64,000 bases of DNA from positions 55,123-119,122 of the forward strand of contig CAISDA010000044.1 in the NCBI GenBank assembly GCA_903884005.1. Reading direction: 5' to 3'. The position numbers and the translations under genes are program-made. Below, piece by piece: positions 45,504 to 55,521 of this stretch (its first letter is position 1; every line of letters starts with the position of its first letter). The notes beneath the pieces are model-generated. The model saw only the letters and a list, made by a program, of their open reading frames with translations. It searched no databases and was not told the DNA's origin. The DNA is from an uncultured Ignavibacteriota bacterium (GTDB taxonomy: Bacteria > Bacteroidota > Ignavibacteria > UBA10030 > UBA8401).

Positions 45504-47782
45504 AAGTCGCCATTCACGGCGCGGTCCAAGGTGTCGGATTTCGCCCGTTTGTGTATCGTCTTGCTGCCGAGATGCAGCTCCGCGGCTGGGTGTCGAATTC
45601 GCCGCAGGGTGTGTCCATTGAAGTCGAAGGGGGCCAGGGGAGCCTCGACTCGTTCATCGCACGGATTCATTCCGAAAAGCCGCAGCTCTCCAGCATTCAC
45701 TCCTGTGAAACGACGTTACTCGACCCGAAGGGGTATGAAGGGTTCGAGATCAGGGAGAGCGCTTCGGGCGGATCGACGACGGCACTGGTGCTGCCCGATA
45801 TTGCGACCTGTCCCGATTGCCTCAGGGAACTATTCGACGTCAGGGACCGCCGGTATCTCTACCCGTTCACCAATTGCACGCATTGCGGGCCTCGTTTTAC
45901 GATCATCCGGTCGCTGCCGTACGATCGGAACAATACCACGATGAGCCCGTTCATCATGTGCGAACAGTGTGAATGGGAATACCGCGATCCGTCGGACAGA
46001 CGATTTCATGCTCAGCCGAATGCCTGCCCTCAGTGCGGACCTCATGTGGAATTATGGGATCAGCGCGGAACAGTGCTCGCTTCGCACCGCGACGCGATCC
46101 TCGATGCTGCGCAGGCGGTCGTGAACGGCGGCATTGTCGCGGTAAAAGGGCTGGGCGGATATTTGTTGTTGTGCGATGCGCGCAGAGACCGTGTGGTCCA
46201 AAAATTGCGTGACCGAAAACACCGGGAAGAAAAACCGTTTGCTCTGATGTTTCCCTCCATCGATCACGTGGAGCGGGAATGCCGCATCTCGGAACTCGAA
46301 CGACGCTTATTGCTGTCGCCGCAGGCTCCCATCGTCCTGGTGAAGGCCCGCCGGCATCAGTCGTCGGTCATTTCCCGCGACGTTGCTCCGGGCAATCCCT
46401 GCCTGGGCGTCATGCTGCCATCGACGCCATTGCATCATGTGCTGCTGTCGCTGCTGCATTTTCCGGTGGTTGCCACCAGTGGCAACATCAGCGATGAGCC
46501 GATCTGTGCAAGCGAGGATGCGGCGCTCAAAAAACTTGACGGCATTGCAGACCGGTTTCTCGTGCACAACCGGGCGATAGAACGGTACTGCGACGACTCC
46601 ATCGTGAGGGTGATCCACGGCCGCGAACTGATGGTTCGCCGCGCGCGCGGATACGCCCCGCTTCCCATTCATATTCCCGCGACGCTCGAACGCCCGATCC
46701 TTGCCGTCGGCGGGCAGTTGAAGAACACGATCGCGATCGGAACGGGCGATGCGGTCTTCATCAGCCAGCACATCGGCGACCTTGAAACCGCGGAATCGCT
46801 GTCCGCTTTTAAGAAGACCATTGAGGACTTCCGATTATTGTACAATTGCGCGCCCGCTGTGATCGTGCACGATGCACATCCCGAATATCTCTCGACCTCC
46901 ATTGCTAACAATGAACTCTCCGCGCAGTGGAAGGATGCGTCCGTGACATCGCTGCAGCATCACTACGCGCACATTGCCTCGTGCATGGCGGAGAATGAGT
47001 TGACGGGACCGGTAACGGGCTTTGCATGGGACGGGACGGGCTTTGGAACCGATGGGACCATCTGGGGAGGCGAATGTATTTGTTGTGAGGGCGGCGCGTT
47101 CCGCCGCGTGGGCACGATACGATCGTTCAAATTACCCGGCGGCGCGACCGCCATACGCGAACCGAGGCGGTGCGCGGTGAGCATTGTGCACGAAATCTAC
47201 GGCGGCGATCAACCGGCGATGCCGCGGCTGGTCGATGACGGTTTCACGGAACGCGATCACCACATCTTGCACGACATGCTCGCGAAGGATATCAACTCCC
47301 CGGCTACTACGAGTATGGGCAGAATATTCGATGCCGTCTCCGCCTTCTGCGGCGTGCGAATGGAGAATTCATTCGAGGGACAGGCGGCGATGGAACTGGA
47401 ACATCTCGCATCCACGAGCGGCATCGAAGACGTTTATCCGGTCGTGGTGGAGGACGTTGATGGACTGCTGATGTGGAATTGGATCCCCATGTTCGAATCG
47501 ATCATCGACGACGTGAAACGCGGCAGGCAAAAAAACGAGATCGCAACAATGTTTCACACGACGCTGGCCGCGATGATCCTTCGCATGGCCGTCGCCCGCA
47601 ATCTGCCGAAAGTAGTGCTCTCCGGCGGATGCTTCCAAAACACGATCTTATTGGAACACACGGTCACATTGCTCCGCACGAACGGTTTTACTCCGTACTG
47701 GCACCAGCGGGTACCGACGAATGACGGCGGAATTTCCCTGGGACAGATTTATTCGGTCATCCTTGCACAGCACACCACATAA
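45458..47782 (+). CDS. hypF: Carbamoyltransferase HypF
   Basis: 774 residues with the full HypF order: acylphosphatase domain (IHGAVQGVGFRPFVYRLA, about 19-36), two zinc-finger-like segments (CPDC...CTHCGPRF and CEQCEWEY...CPQCGPH), a YrdC domain (GGIVAVKGLGGYLLLCDA), and a Kae1-like domain (LQHHYAHIASCMAEN; GFAWDGTGFGTDGTIWGGE). It makes carbamoyl-adenylate from carbamoyl phosphate and transfers the carbamoyl group to the HypE C-terminal Cys, the source of the CN ligands. Translation begins inside the hypB 3' end. Confidence 0.96.
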   Translation: MVRVVEKSNEEIRRLKVAIHGAVQGVGFRPFVYRLAAEMQLRGWVSNSPQGVSIEVEGGQGSLDSFIARIHSEKPQLSSIHSCETTLLDPKGYEGFEIRESASGGSTTALVLPDIATCPDCLRELFDVRDRRYLYPFTNCTHCGPRFTIIRSLPYDRNNTTMSPFIMCEQCEWEYRDPSDRRFHAQPNACPQCGPHVELWDQRGTVLASHRDAILDAAQAVVNGGIVAVKGLGGYLLLCDARRDRVVQKLRDRKHREEKPFALMFPSIDHVERECRISELERRLLLSPQAPIVLVKARRHQSSVISRDVAPGNPCLGVMLPSTPLHHVLLSLLHFPVVATSGNISDEPICASEDAALKKLDGIADRFLVHNRAIERYCDDSIVRVIHGRELMVRRARGYAPLPIHIPATLERPILAVGGQLKNTIAIGTGDAVFISQHIGDLETAESLSAFKKTIEDFRLLYNCAPAVIVHDAHPEYLSTSIANNELSAQWKDASVTSLQHHYAHIASCMAENELTGPVTGFAWDGTGFGTDGTIWGGECICCEGGAFRRVGTIRSFKLPGGATAIREPRRCAVSIVHEIYGGDQPAMPRLVDDGFTERDHHILHDMLAKDINSPATTSMGRIFDAVSAFCGVRMENSFEGQAAMELEHLASTSGIEDVYPVVVEDVDGLLMWNWIPMFESIIDDVKRGRQKNEIATMFHTTLAAMILRMAVARNLPKVVLSGGCFQNTILLEHTVTLLRTNGFTPYWHQRVPTNDGGISLGQIYSVILAQHTT

Positions 47783-47802
47783 TCATTCCGAAAGAGGATC
47801 AC

Positions 47803-48060
47803 ATGTGTCTCGCACTTCCCGGCAGGATAGAATATATCGATGAAGGCTCGACTCCCAAAATGGGTACGGTCGATTTTGGCGGGATCAAAAAAAACGTCTG
47901 CCTGGAATTCCTGCCCGAAGCCGCTCTGCACGATTACGTGCTCGTGCATGTGGGCATGGCATTGACCAAAGTGGACGAACAGGAAGCGCTGGAAACGATC
48001 GCAATGTATAAGGAGATGGGGGAGGCGCTCGACGAATTGAAAGAGGGGGAATCCGCATGA
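47803..48060 (+). CDS. hypC: Hydrogenase assembly chaperone HypC
   Basis: 85 residues beginning MCLALPGRI; the Cys exposed after Met removal carries the Fe(CN)2CO unit between HypD and the large-subunit precursor. The OB-like core ([20 protein letters not shown]) and the helical tail ([15 protein letters not shown]) are typical. AGAGGA lies about 6 bases upstream. It overlaps hypD by 4 bp. Confidence 0.95.
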   Translation: MCLALPGRIEYIDEGSTPKMGTVDFGGIKKNVCLEFLPEAALHDYVLVHVGMALTKVDEQEALETIAMYKEMGEALDELKEGESA

Positions 48061-49157
48061 GGTTCCTCGATGAATTCCGCGACCCCGTCTTTGCGAAAAC
48101 CCTTTCGGACAAGATCCGCGGCGTGACCACGCGCCCGTGGACGATCATGGAAATTTGCGGAGGGCAGACGCATGCGATAGTGAAATCGGGACTGGAACAT
48201 CTCCTCCCGTCATCGCTTTCGATCGTGCACGGGCCTGGTTGTCCGGTGTGCGTGACGCCTCTGGAGATGATCGAAAAGGCGATCCTCATCGCCCAACAGC
48301 CGAATGTCATCTTCACGTCGTACGGCGACATGCTGCGCGTTCCTGGATCCTCATCCGACCTGCTCACCGTCAAGGCAAATGGCGGCGATGTTCGCATCGT
48401 CTATTCTCCGTTGGATGCGGTGGCCATTGCCGAAAAAAATCCGGAGAAGGAGGTTGTCTTTTTTGCCGTTGGTTTCGAAACCACCGCCCCCGCCAATGCT
48501 ATGGCGGTGTGGCAGGCGCACCGCAAGGGCATTGCAAATTTTTCCATCCTGTGTTCCCATGTGCTGGTTCCTCCGGCCATGGAAGCACTGCTGTCCTCTG
48601 CATCGAATCGGGTTCAGGGATTTCTTGCCGCCGGGCATGTGTGCACCGTCATGGGGTACGAGGAATATCTGCCCCTGGCGGAAAAATATCGCGTGCCCAT
48701 CGTCGTCACCGGGTTCGAACCGATCGATATTCTGCATGGAGTGCTGATGCTCATCACGCAGCTGGAAGAAGGGCACCATGACGTTGAGAATCAATATGCC
48801 CGCGTCGTGAAGCGCGAGGGGAATGTCTCGGCGCAGCAGATGATCTTCAGTGTGTTCGCTATCGCGCATCGAACGTGGCGCGGCATCGGCGAGATACCGT
48901 CCAGCGGATACCGGTTGAAGGAAGAATACCGGATGTTCGACGCCGAAAACAAATTCGACTGCGGCACGATCAATGCGCAGGAATCTCCGTTCTGCATTGC
49001 AGGAGAGATACTGCGGGGCTTGAAGAAGCCGTTTGAATGTTCCGCCTTTGGAACGGAGTGTTCGCCCGAGCACCCCCTCGGCGCGCCGATTGTCTCATCG
49101 GAAGGCGCGTGTGCGGCGTATTATAATTATAAACGCCAGGGTATCTCCATCACGTAA
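48057..49157 (+). CDS. hypD: Fe(CN)2CO scaffold protein HypD
   Basis: 366 residues. Conserved cysteine motifs are present: [22 protein letters not shown], and FETTAPANA in the core. The C-terminal [4Fe-4S] motif set is [12 protein letters not shown]...[30 protein letters not shown]. HypD receives CN from HypE and assembles the Fe(CN)2CO group with HypC. It joins hypC by ATGA and hypE by TAATG overlaps. Confidence 0.96.
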   Translation: MRFLDEFRDPVFAKTLSDKIRGVTTRPWTIMEICGGQTHAIVKSGLEHLLPSSLSIVHGPGCPVCVTPLEMIEKAILIAQQPNVIFTSYGDMLRVPGSSSDLLTVKANGGDVRIVYSPLDAVAIAEKNPEKEVVFFAVGFETTAPANAMAVWQAHRKGIANFSILCSHVLVPPAMEALLSSASNRVQGFLAAGHVCTVMGYEEYLPLAEKYRVPIVVTGFEPIDILHGVLMLITQLEEGHHDVENQYARVVKREGNVSAQQMIFSVFAIAHRTWRGIGEIPSSGYRLKEEYRMFDAENKFDCGTINAQESPFCIAGEILRGLKKPFECSAFGTECSPEHPLGAPIVSSEGACAAYYNYKRQGISIT

Positions 49158-50230
49158 TGCAGACACATGATCCCATGACACACGACATGCCGCAAGGACT
49201 GACCTGCCCGGTTCCGATGAGTACCTATCCCGCCATCGTGCTTGCGCATGGCGGCGGAGGGAAAATGACGCATCGACTCATCGAGCAGGTCTTTAGGAAA
49301 CATTTCTCGAATCCGCTCCTGGATCTGATGCACGATGGCGCGATGCTTCCTGTCGATGCCGGAAGGATCGCGCTCTCGACCGATTCGTATGTGGTCAGCC
49401 CGGTGATATTCCCCGGCGGAACGATCGGCGAACTTGCCGTCAACGGGACGGTGAACGACGTTGCCATGTGCGGCGCCCGTCCGGACTATTTAACGGCGTC
49501 ATTTATTCTGGAAGAAGGTCTGCGCATCGACGAGCTGGAAACGATCGTCGAGTCGATGGCCGCCGCGGCGCGCTCGGCAGGTGTTCTCATTGTCACCGGA
49601 GATACGAAAGTCGTTCCGCGCGGCAAAGCCGATAAGATCTTCATCACCACATCCGGCATCGGCATGATCCCCGACGGCAGGATGATCCATCCGTCTCAGA
49701 TCAACGCCGGCGACGTGATCCTCATCAGCGGCACGATCGGTGATCACGGCATGGCGGTGATGTCCGTTCGCGAAGGATTGGAATTTGAATCCGAGATCCG
49801 TTCGGATACCCGTGCGCTCAACGGATTGGTCGAAGAGATGTATCGCGTTTCTTCGGAGATACATTTTTTACGCGATCCCACGCGCGGAGGTGTCGCCAGC
49901 ACGATGAACGAGATCGCGTCGTCCGCTCACAAAGGCGTTCGCTTATTCGAGCAGGCGATCCCCGTCTCAGACAATGTCCGGGCCGCATGCGAGATACTCG
50001 GCTTCGATCCGCTCTATGTCGCGAACGAGGGAAAGTTGATCGCCATCGTTGCCTCGCACGATGCGGAGAACATCCTCGCCGCAATGAAACGCCATCCATT
50101 CGGCACAGAGTCCGCCATCATCGGAGAAGTGACAAATGATCATCCTTCCGTCGTTGTCCTGCAGACGGCCATCGGCGGAGAACGTGTCGTGGATATGATG
50201 TCCGGCGAGCAATTGCCGAGGATTTGCTGA
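49157..50230 (+). CDS. hypE: Carbamoyl dehydratase HypE
   Basis: 357 residues of the PurM/AIR-synthase fold: ILAHGGGGKMTHRLIE, DSYVVSPVIFPGGTIGELAVNGTVNDVAMCGA, LRDPTRGGVASTMNEIA. The C-terminus is LPRIC, whose terminal Cys is carbamoylated by HypF and dehydrated to thiocyanate using ATP. The N-terminus is about 20 residues longer than many homologues; an internal ATG (MSTYPA, 49217) is an alternative start. It is the last gene of the hydrogenase island. Confidence 0.95.
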   Translation: MQTHDPMTHDMPQGLTCPVPMSTYPAIVLAHGGGGKMTHRLIEQVFRKHFSNPLLDLMHDGAMLPVDAGRIALSTDSYVVSPVIFPGGTIGELAVNGTVNDVAMCGARPDYLTASFILEEGLRIDELETIVESMAAAARSAGVLIVTGDTKVVPRGKADKIFITTSGIGMIPDGRMIHPSQINAGDVILISGTIGDHGMAVMSVREGLEFESEIRSDTRALNGLVEEMYRVSSEIHFLRDPTRGGVASTMNEIASSAHKGVRLFEQAIPVSDNVRAACEILGFDPLYVANEGKLIAIVASHDAENILAAMKRHPFGTESAIIGEVTNDHPSVVVLQTAIGGERVVDMMSGEQLPRIC

Positions 50231-50267
50231 TCCCTTTCGGATTTATCATAACCGTCAAATATTTTGC

Positions 50268-50296
50268 TTGGTTTACCGAATGGTAAACGCTATACT
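50268..50296 (+). promoter_or_regulatory. Promoter with an operator-like palindrome in its spacer
   Basis: TTGGTT (50268-50273), 17 bp, TATACT (50291-50296) make a plausible sigma70 promoter. The spacer contains most of GTTTACCGAATGGTAAAC (50271-50288), a perfect 7+7 palindrome around GAAT, in the place expected for a repressor site. It would drive the UroD-like gene with a leader of about 120 nt. Confidence 0.6.
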
Positions 50297-50424
50297 CCAC
50301 AACCAGATCTTTCAGCATGTAATTCGTCCGCTCTGCTTACACCGGTCCATTATGCCTCGCTGGGGCAGATAACGAATGTGCTGTGCAGTGTCGACAGTAA
50401 ATACAGAAGGGGTTTTTCAGACCA

Positions 50425-51498
50425 ATGAGCATGAAATCCAAAACACGAGTATTGACCGCCTTCAACCACGGCATCCCCGACCGGATACCGATCAATTATC
50501 TGTACAATCCTGCGATCGATCAACGATTAAAGGAGCACTTCCGCCTCGCATCGGACGATCATGAAGGATTGCGGCAGCGCCTCGGTGTCGATTTTAGGGC
50601 CATCGATGCGCCCTATATCGGGAAAAAATTGTATCAGGATCTGCCGGGTATCACGGTCGACGATTTCGGCCGCCATCGCCGATGGGTGCAGCACCATTGG
50701 GGCGGGTATTGGGATTATTGCTCCTGGCCTCTGCTCGATGCGGACGAGGAGGCTGTGGCTCATTGGAAACTGCCTTCAGCCGATGATTATGATTACTCGG
50801 AAATAACGCGTCTGAGCCGGCAGTACAGCGACTATTGCGTCGTTGTCGGCCACCCGGGAGTCGGCGATATCATCAATTCCATGGGCATGCTCCGCACGAT
50901 GGAACAGGTGCTGGTGGATCTCATGGTGGATGAGCCGGCCGGACTGCTCTTGATCGAGCGCAACACGGCGCTCTGGCTGCAGATTATGGAACGAATTCTT
51001 GAAGCCGGCAAAGGATGCATTGACCTGTTCTGGATGGGTGAAGATTTGGGTACGCAACGCGGTCCGACGATCGGGCTGGATTTGTACCGCAAACATCTCC
51101 GGCCGAGACACCAAAAATTTGTGGACCTGGCAAAATCGTACGGCGTTCCTGTGATGATCCATTCCTGCGGCTCCAGCAGCTGGGCCTTCAATGACTTTAT
51201 AGAGATGGGCATTACGGTCATCGACACGCTGCAGCCCGAAGCGGACGACATGGCGCCGGCGTTTCTCAAACAGACGTACGGCTCCCGGCTCAGTTTCCAC
51301 GGGATGATCTCGACTGCCGGCGAATTGGCGTTCGGCACACCAGCCCAGGTCGAGGAGGTCGTTAAATCAACGCTGGAGGTCATGATGCCGGGCGGCGGCT
51401 ATGCATTGGCTCCCACTCACGAAATTCAGGACAATTCGCCGACTGACAATGTCGTCGCCATGTATGCAGCGGCTCAAAAATACGGGCAATACAGGTGA
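50425..51498 (+). CDS. Uroporphyrinogen decarboxylase-like (UroD/MtaA superfamily) protein
   Basis: 357 residues with the TIM-barrel pattern of the URO-D superfamily: KTRVLTAFNHGIPDRIPINY at the start, DLFWMGEDLGTQRGPTIGLDLYRKHLRPRHQKFVDLAKS, MIHSCGSSSWAFNDFIEMGITVIDTLQPEADDM, and GGGYALAPTHEIQDNSPTDNVVAMY at the end. This C-terminal pattern is typical of the uncharacterised UroD-like group related to corrinoid methyltransferases (MtaA/CmuA), not of haem-pathway HemE. The substrate is unknown; no corrinoid protein gene is adjacent. It has its own promoter and possible operator. Confidence 0.8.
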   Translation: MSMKSKTRVLTAFNHGIPDRIPINYLYNPAIDQRLKEHFRLASDDHEGLRQRLGVDFRAIDAPYIGKKLYQDLPGITVDDFGRHRRWVQHHWGGYWDYCSWPLLDADEEAVAHWKLPSADDYDYSEITRLSRQYSDYCVVVGHPGVGDIINSMGMLRTMEQVLVDLMVDEPAGLLLIERNTALWLQIMERILEAGKGCIDLFWMGEDLGTQRGPTIGLDLYRKHLRPRHQKFVDLAKSYGVPVMIHSCGSSSWAFNDFIEMGITVIDTLQPEADDMAPAFLKQTYGSRLSFHGMISTAGELAFGTPAQVEEVVKSTLEVMMPGGGYALAPTHEIQDNSPTDNVVAMYAAAQKYGQYR

Positions 51499-51640
51499 CA
51501 GCGGGGGAACATATACTATTGTAGTCATGCGGTGATAATCCGGCATGAAGACACCGGCGCCTCGGGGCATCTCCCACCCGAACGCACGCAGCGGTACGGC
51601 AGATATTCACGCATTCCAACGCACACTTACTACACGAATC

Positions 51641-52408
51641 ATGTCTCCACATCGCGGCACCAATACACTGACGGCGATCATCGTTGATGATGAATTGTTC
51701 GGAAGGGAAAACCTAAAAAAGATCATTGAAATGTACTGCCCCGAGATCGAAATTCTTGCGTGCGGCGATTCCGTTGTGCAGGCAAAGGAAATTGTCGGTC
51801 TTCACAACCCCGACGTGGTATTTCTCGATATCACCATGCCGGTGCTCGATGGGTTCGATTTTCTGAATGAATGCAGGGATCGTACCTTCATGGCCGTCTT
51901 CGTCAGCGCTCACGGGGAATACGGGATCGATGCCGTCAAAGCCGGCGCCGTAGATTATGTCCTTAAACCGATCAACATCAAAGAGCTGAAGCAGACGGTC
52001 GCAAAATTGGTGCTGATGAAGAGCAAGATGATGAAGGCCGAGACGATGAAGGTCGAGACGGTCCATGAAAAGGACCGCCTGGTCATTCCCGCCTCTCATG
52101 GATTCACCGTCCTGACCATTGATGAAATCATCCGTCTTGAAGCTGAAGGATGTTACACAAAAATTGTCATGAAAGACGGCAAGGCCACGGTCATTTCCCG
52201 TACGCTGAAAGATTTTGAGGATGCCATGCCGGAAAAATTTTTCATCAGAATTCACAAAACGCATCTGATCAATCTCAAATACGTGAGAGACTATTCCAAT
52301 ATCAACGGCAACTTTGTGACGATGACCGACGGCAGCAAAATCGAGATATCGCGAAGAAAGGCTCCCGAATTCATTCAAAAAATTAAAGCAGCGCTGAATG
52401 CCCTCTGA
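51641..52408 (+). CDS. LytTR-type response regulator
   Basis: About 255 residues. The receiver domain begins LTAIIVDDELFGRENL and has the phospho-accepting Asp in DVVFLDITMP, Ser in FVSAHGEYGIDAV and Lys in DYVLKPINI. The C-terminal LytTR DNA-binding domain is LVIPASHGFTVLTIDEIIRLEAEGCYTKI...FIRIHKTHLINLKYV. The frame is open from an ATG at 51545, but the first 32 residues have no domain character, so 51641 is preferred; neither start has a clear ribosome-binding site. It lies 2 bp before the membrane kinase gene, its presumed partner. Confidence 0.9.
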   Translation: MSPHRGTNTLTAIIVDDELFGRENLKKIIEMYCPEIEILACGDSVVQAKEIVGLHNPDVVFLDITMPVLDGFDFLNECRDRTFMAVFVSAHGEYGIDAVKAGAVDYVLKPINIKELKQTVAKLVLMKSKMMKAETMKVETVHEKDRLVIPASHGFTVLTIDEIIRLEAEGCYTKIVMKDGKATVISRTLKDFEDAMPEKFFIRIHKTHLINLKYVRDYSNINGNFVTMTDGSKIEISRRKAPEFIQKIKAALNAL

Positions 52409-52410
52409 CT

Positions 52411-55410
52411 ATGTTTAAATTATTTTCCCTTCTTGCCGCACTGTGTGTGCTTTCCTCGACGCACCTCCGTTCGCAGACGCCTTCCTATTATCATTACACC
52501 TCGAGTGACGGACTGGCTTCTTCAACGGTCTATGACATTATCCAGGACCGAAATGGCTTCCTCTGGTTTGCGACAATCAATGGGATGAGCCGGTTCGACG
52601 GAACACGCTTCACGACATACGGAACTAAAGACGGCCTCAATTCCATTTCAATCATCGCACTCGCCGAAGGCAGAGACGGCGAAATATATATCGGCAACTA
52701 TGAACAAGGGATTAATGTATTGCGAAATGGCAGGATCGGACATTATTGCACCAGCATCGATGGAAAAAATTTTGCCCTGTCATATTTATTGCTCGTTCCT
52801 CGGGGAACATCTGAGCAAACATTGTATGCGTACCGCCGCTGGGGCCCGATCGCTTCTCTCACGCAGAATGCAACCGGCGGGCTGGCGGCGGCGTTTTTTA
52901 CCACCTCTCCCGTGTCTATCAATAGATTGGAAATTCTGCCTAATGGAGAAATGATCGCATTAACGACAAGCGGATTATTCACCTTCAAAAATGGCGCATT
53001 GGCCCGAATGCACATAGCCGGCCTGCCGGACACGAATCTGTATTGTTTCTCCAGGGGGGATGGCGGCAGTTTTCTGATCGGTGCAAAAGGGATGATCTAC
53101 AAGATAAAGAACAATACCGTCATTAAACGGTATCCGGTAGGAATCATCGGCAATAACGATGTGTGCGCAATGCTGCGGGATACAAACGATAATATTTGGT
53201 TTTCCATTATGAACAGAGGTTTCTTTTTACTCTCTCACGATTCAGACATCATCCGTGATATCGGAAGTACGATGGGGCTGAACAACACGCTGGTCAATAA
53301 TTATCTCGAAGACCGTGAAGGAAATATCTGGATCAGCACATTCGGCAAGGGAGCGTATTGTTTAAATAACTTGTATATACGAAGCTATGATGAAAATGAC
53401 GGATTGAGCAACAATAGCGTTTACTCCATTGCAAAAGATAAATCCGGTAAATTATTGTTAGGCACGTTCAACGGCATTAACATGTTGGAAAACGGAAAAT
53501 TTAATCGCGTGCACAAGGCTTCGAATACAACGACGACTGAAAATATTTTCAGCATTAAAAATATTAATGATGAGATGTATGTCTGCGGATCATTTGGGGG
53601 AACAGGTGCCATCAATGTCTCCTTCCAGGGGATGCAAGTGCATTTGTTCAATCAGCCCTCGTTTGGCAAGACTCGCAATGGACGTTTCTTATTCGGGACA
53701 TCGGCGAATTGTGTTGTCGTTCAGCGGGATATTAATTTTAAGAACAATCGGTCCTACGTGGTGTATGTCTTTGGGGATAGCGGCAAGATCAATCGCATCA
53801 ACGATATTTACGAGGACACTCGGCAAAATGTGTGGATAGGGACCAGCCTCGGGTTATGCAAAGCCTTCAATCTGTCTGCCGATTATCGAAAGGCGGAATG
53901 GAAGAAATCGTTTTTCCCCTCGGACCCAGTCCTGAATGCCAGGATCAGTTCGATCACCCAGGATGCGGATGACCACGTCTGGTTTACCGGCGAGAAGGGC
54001 ATCGCCCGATACGATCTTCAAACGGATTCACTCGTCAGTTATACTGACTTGATGGGTTGCGATCTGTCCTCGTCAACCTGCAGTGTGGCAGACGGCAAGA
54101 AACGGATCTGGATAGGAACGATGAAGGGACTCTATGTCTACGACGGCATTTCAGTGAAAGTGCTGAACAAGCAAACGGGCCTTCCTACCAACGAGATCTT
54201 ATCGCTGTGCGTGGACGGCAAAACGAATATCCTCTACATCGGCACAAGCAATGGAATATCCCTTCTTGATCTCACGATGTTCGGCACGTACGTTCCTTCC
54301 TTACTCAATGTCGCTATTATTAGCCTCAAGGCCGGTGATTCGGTGTATACGAATTTTTCCGGATTGGCGTTTGAGCCCGGTCAACATCATGTGTTCATCG
54401 GTTATAAAGCCATCAGTCTATCTTCGCCGGGCTCGATCAGATATAAATATATTTTGAATGGCGAAGTGGAAGAGACGGACCGTGATTATCTCGATTTGCT
54501 GTCTCTCTCTGCCGGCCCGTATGAATTACAGATCATGGCGCGATCTCAGAATAACACCTGGGGCGCACCCGTCACTCTCAATTTTATTGTGAAGCCCCGT
54601 TTCAATGAAACGATCTGGTTCCGCCTCGGAATTTTTTTGATTGTTGTTTTTTTCTTCGCCTCCGTTGCAGCGTGGCGCTTTAAGCTAACGGATACAAAAA
54701 ATCAGAAAGAATTGGCATTGACCGAAAGGATCAACGAACTGAAGCATCAGGCGCTCTCCGCAATGATGAACCCGCATTTTATTTTTAATTCGCTGAATTC
54801 GGTCCAGTATCTCATTAATTGCCAGCGTAACGAAGAGGCGAATAATTATATCGCAATGATGGCGAAACTGGTCAGAAAAAATCTTGATACGGCCGGAAAC
54901 GCATTCATCGTTTTATCGGAAGAAATTCTCCGGCTCACATTGTACCTCGATCTGGAAAAACTGCGCTTTCAGGACAATATTGAATATGAGATCATCACCG
55001 GAACGGATGTGTTCCCTGCATCCATCATGATCCCGAACATGATCATCCAGCCGTTCGTGGAAAATACATTGGCTCACGGCATACGCACTTCCGATATCAA
55101 AGGGAAGGTCACGATATCATTCATGTTTGAAGATGTCGATATCGAGTCCATGATCTCCAGATCATTGATCATCAAAGTTGCCGATAATGGGATAGGAATT
55201 CTCGAAGCAAAGAAGCACAAAAGGGAAAACCACATTTCAAAGGGGATACACATCATCGAAGAACGTCTGAGCCTCTTAAGCGCGAAGATGCAGATTCCGA
55301 ACCCGATCATGTTCGATGATCTTAGCAGCCGAAATAACGATTCTCATGGAACAGAAGTAATTATTTCGCTTCCCCAGCCTCTCTATAAAATCATTGATCC
55401 GAAATCGTAG
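52411..55410 (+). CDS. Periplasmic-propeller LytS-type sensor histidine kinase
   Basis: 999 residues. A signal peptide is followed by a two-component-regulator propeller (about 30-620) of repeated segments such as NGFLWFATINGMSRFDGTRF, GNIWISTFGKGAYCLNN and KRIWIGTMKGLYVYDG. A Y_Y_Y-like beta domain (about 650-725) and one membrane helix (about 736-756, FRLGIFLIVVFFFASVAA) follow. The cytoplasmic His-kinase domain of the LytS type has NPHFIFNSLNSVQYL (phospho-His near 788), the N box VENTLAHGI (about 885) and the G box VADNGIGI (about 925). It senses an unknown periplasmic cue and should phosphorylate the LytTR protein encoded just upstream. Confidence 0.92.
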   Translation: MFKLFSLLAALCVLSSTHLRSQTPSYYHYTSSDGLASSTVYDIIQDRNGFLWFATINGMSRFDGTRFTTYGTKDGLNSISIIALAEGRDGEIYIGNYEQGINVLRNGRIGHYCTSIDGKNFALSYLLLVPRGTSEQTLYAYRRWGPIASLTQNATGGLAAAFFTTSPVSINRLEILPNGEMIALTTSGLFTFKNGALARMHIAGLPDTNLYCFSRGDGGSFLIGAKGMIYKIKNNTVIKRYPVGIIGNNDVCAMLRDTNDNIWFSIMNRGFFLLSHDSDIIRDIGSTMGLNNTLVNNYLEDREGNIWISTFGKGAYCLNNLYIRSYDENDGLSNNSVYSIAKDKSGKLLLGTFNGINMLENGKFNRVHKASNTTTTENIFSIKNINDEMYVCGSFGGTGAINVSFQGMQVHLFNQPSFGKTRNGRFLFGTSANCVVVQRDINFKNNRSYVVYVFGDSGKINRINDIYEDTRQNVWIGTSLGLCKAFNLSADYRKAEWKKSFFPSDPVLNARISSITQDADDHVWFTGEKGIARYDLQTDSLVSYTDLMGCDLSSSTCSVADGKKRIWIGTMKGLYVYDGISVKVLNKQTGLPTNEILSLCVDGKTNILYIGTSNGISLLDLTMFGTYVPSLLNVAIISLKAGDSVYTNFSGLAFEPGQHHVFIGYKAISLSSPGSIRYKYILNGEVEETDRDYLDLLSLSAGPYELQIMARSQNNTWGAPVTLNFIVKPRFNETIWFRLGIFLIVVFFFASVAAWRFKLTDTKNQKELALTERINELKHQALSAMMNPHFIFNSLNSVQYLINCQRNEEANNYIAMMAKLVRKNLDTAGNAFIVLSEEILRLTLYLDLEKLRFQDNIEYEIITGTDVFPASIMIPNMIIQPFVENTLAHGIRTSDIKGKVTISFMFEDVDIESMISRSLIIKVADNGIGILEAKKHKRENHISKGIHIIEERLSLLSAKMQIPNPIMFDDLSSRNNDSHGTEVIISLPQPLYKIIDPKS

Positions 55411-55421
55411 CGTTCGCGAAA

Positions 55422-55491
55422 GCGCCGCCCGGTGTCACCGCCATCATCGATTGAATGATGACGGTGAGCCTGACGAGCATCAGGGCGGCGC
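55422..55491. other. Nested inverted repeats between convergent genes
   Basis: GCGCCGCCC (55422-55430) can pair with GGGCGGCGC (55483-55491), and inside it TCACCGCCATCAT can pair imperfectly with ATGATGACGGTGA. Together they form a long cruciform-capable structure between the kinase and the giant T9SS gene. No T-run follows on either strand, so it is a weak terminator candidate at best. Confidence 0.5.
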
Positions 55492-55521
55492 ATTGCGCGC
55501 GACCCCTGGTATCACCAGATA

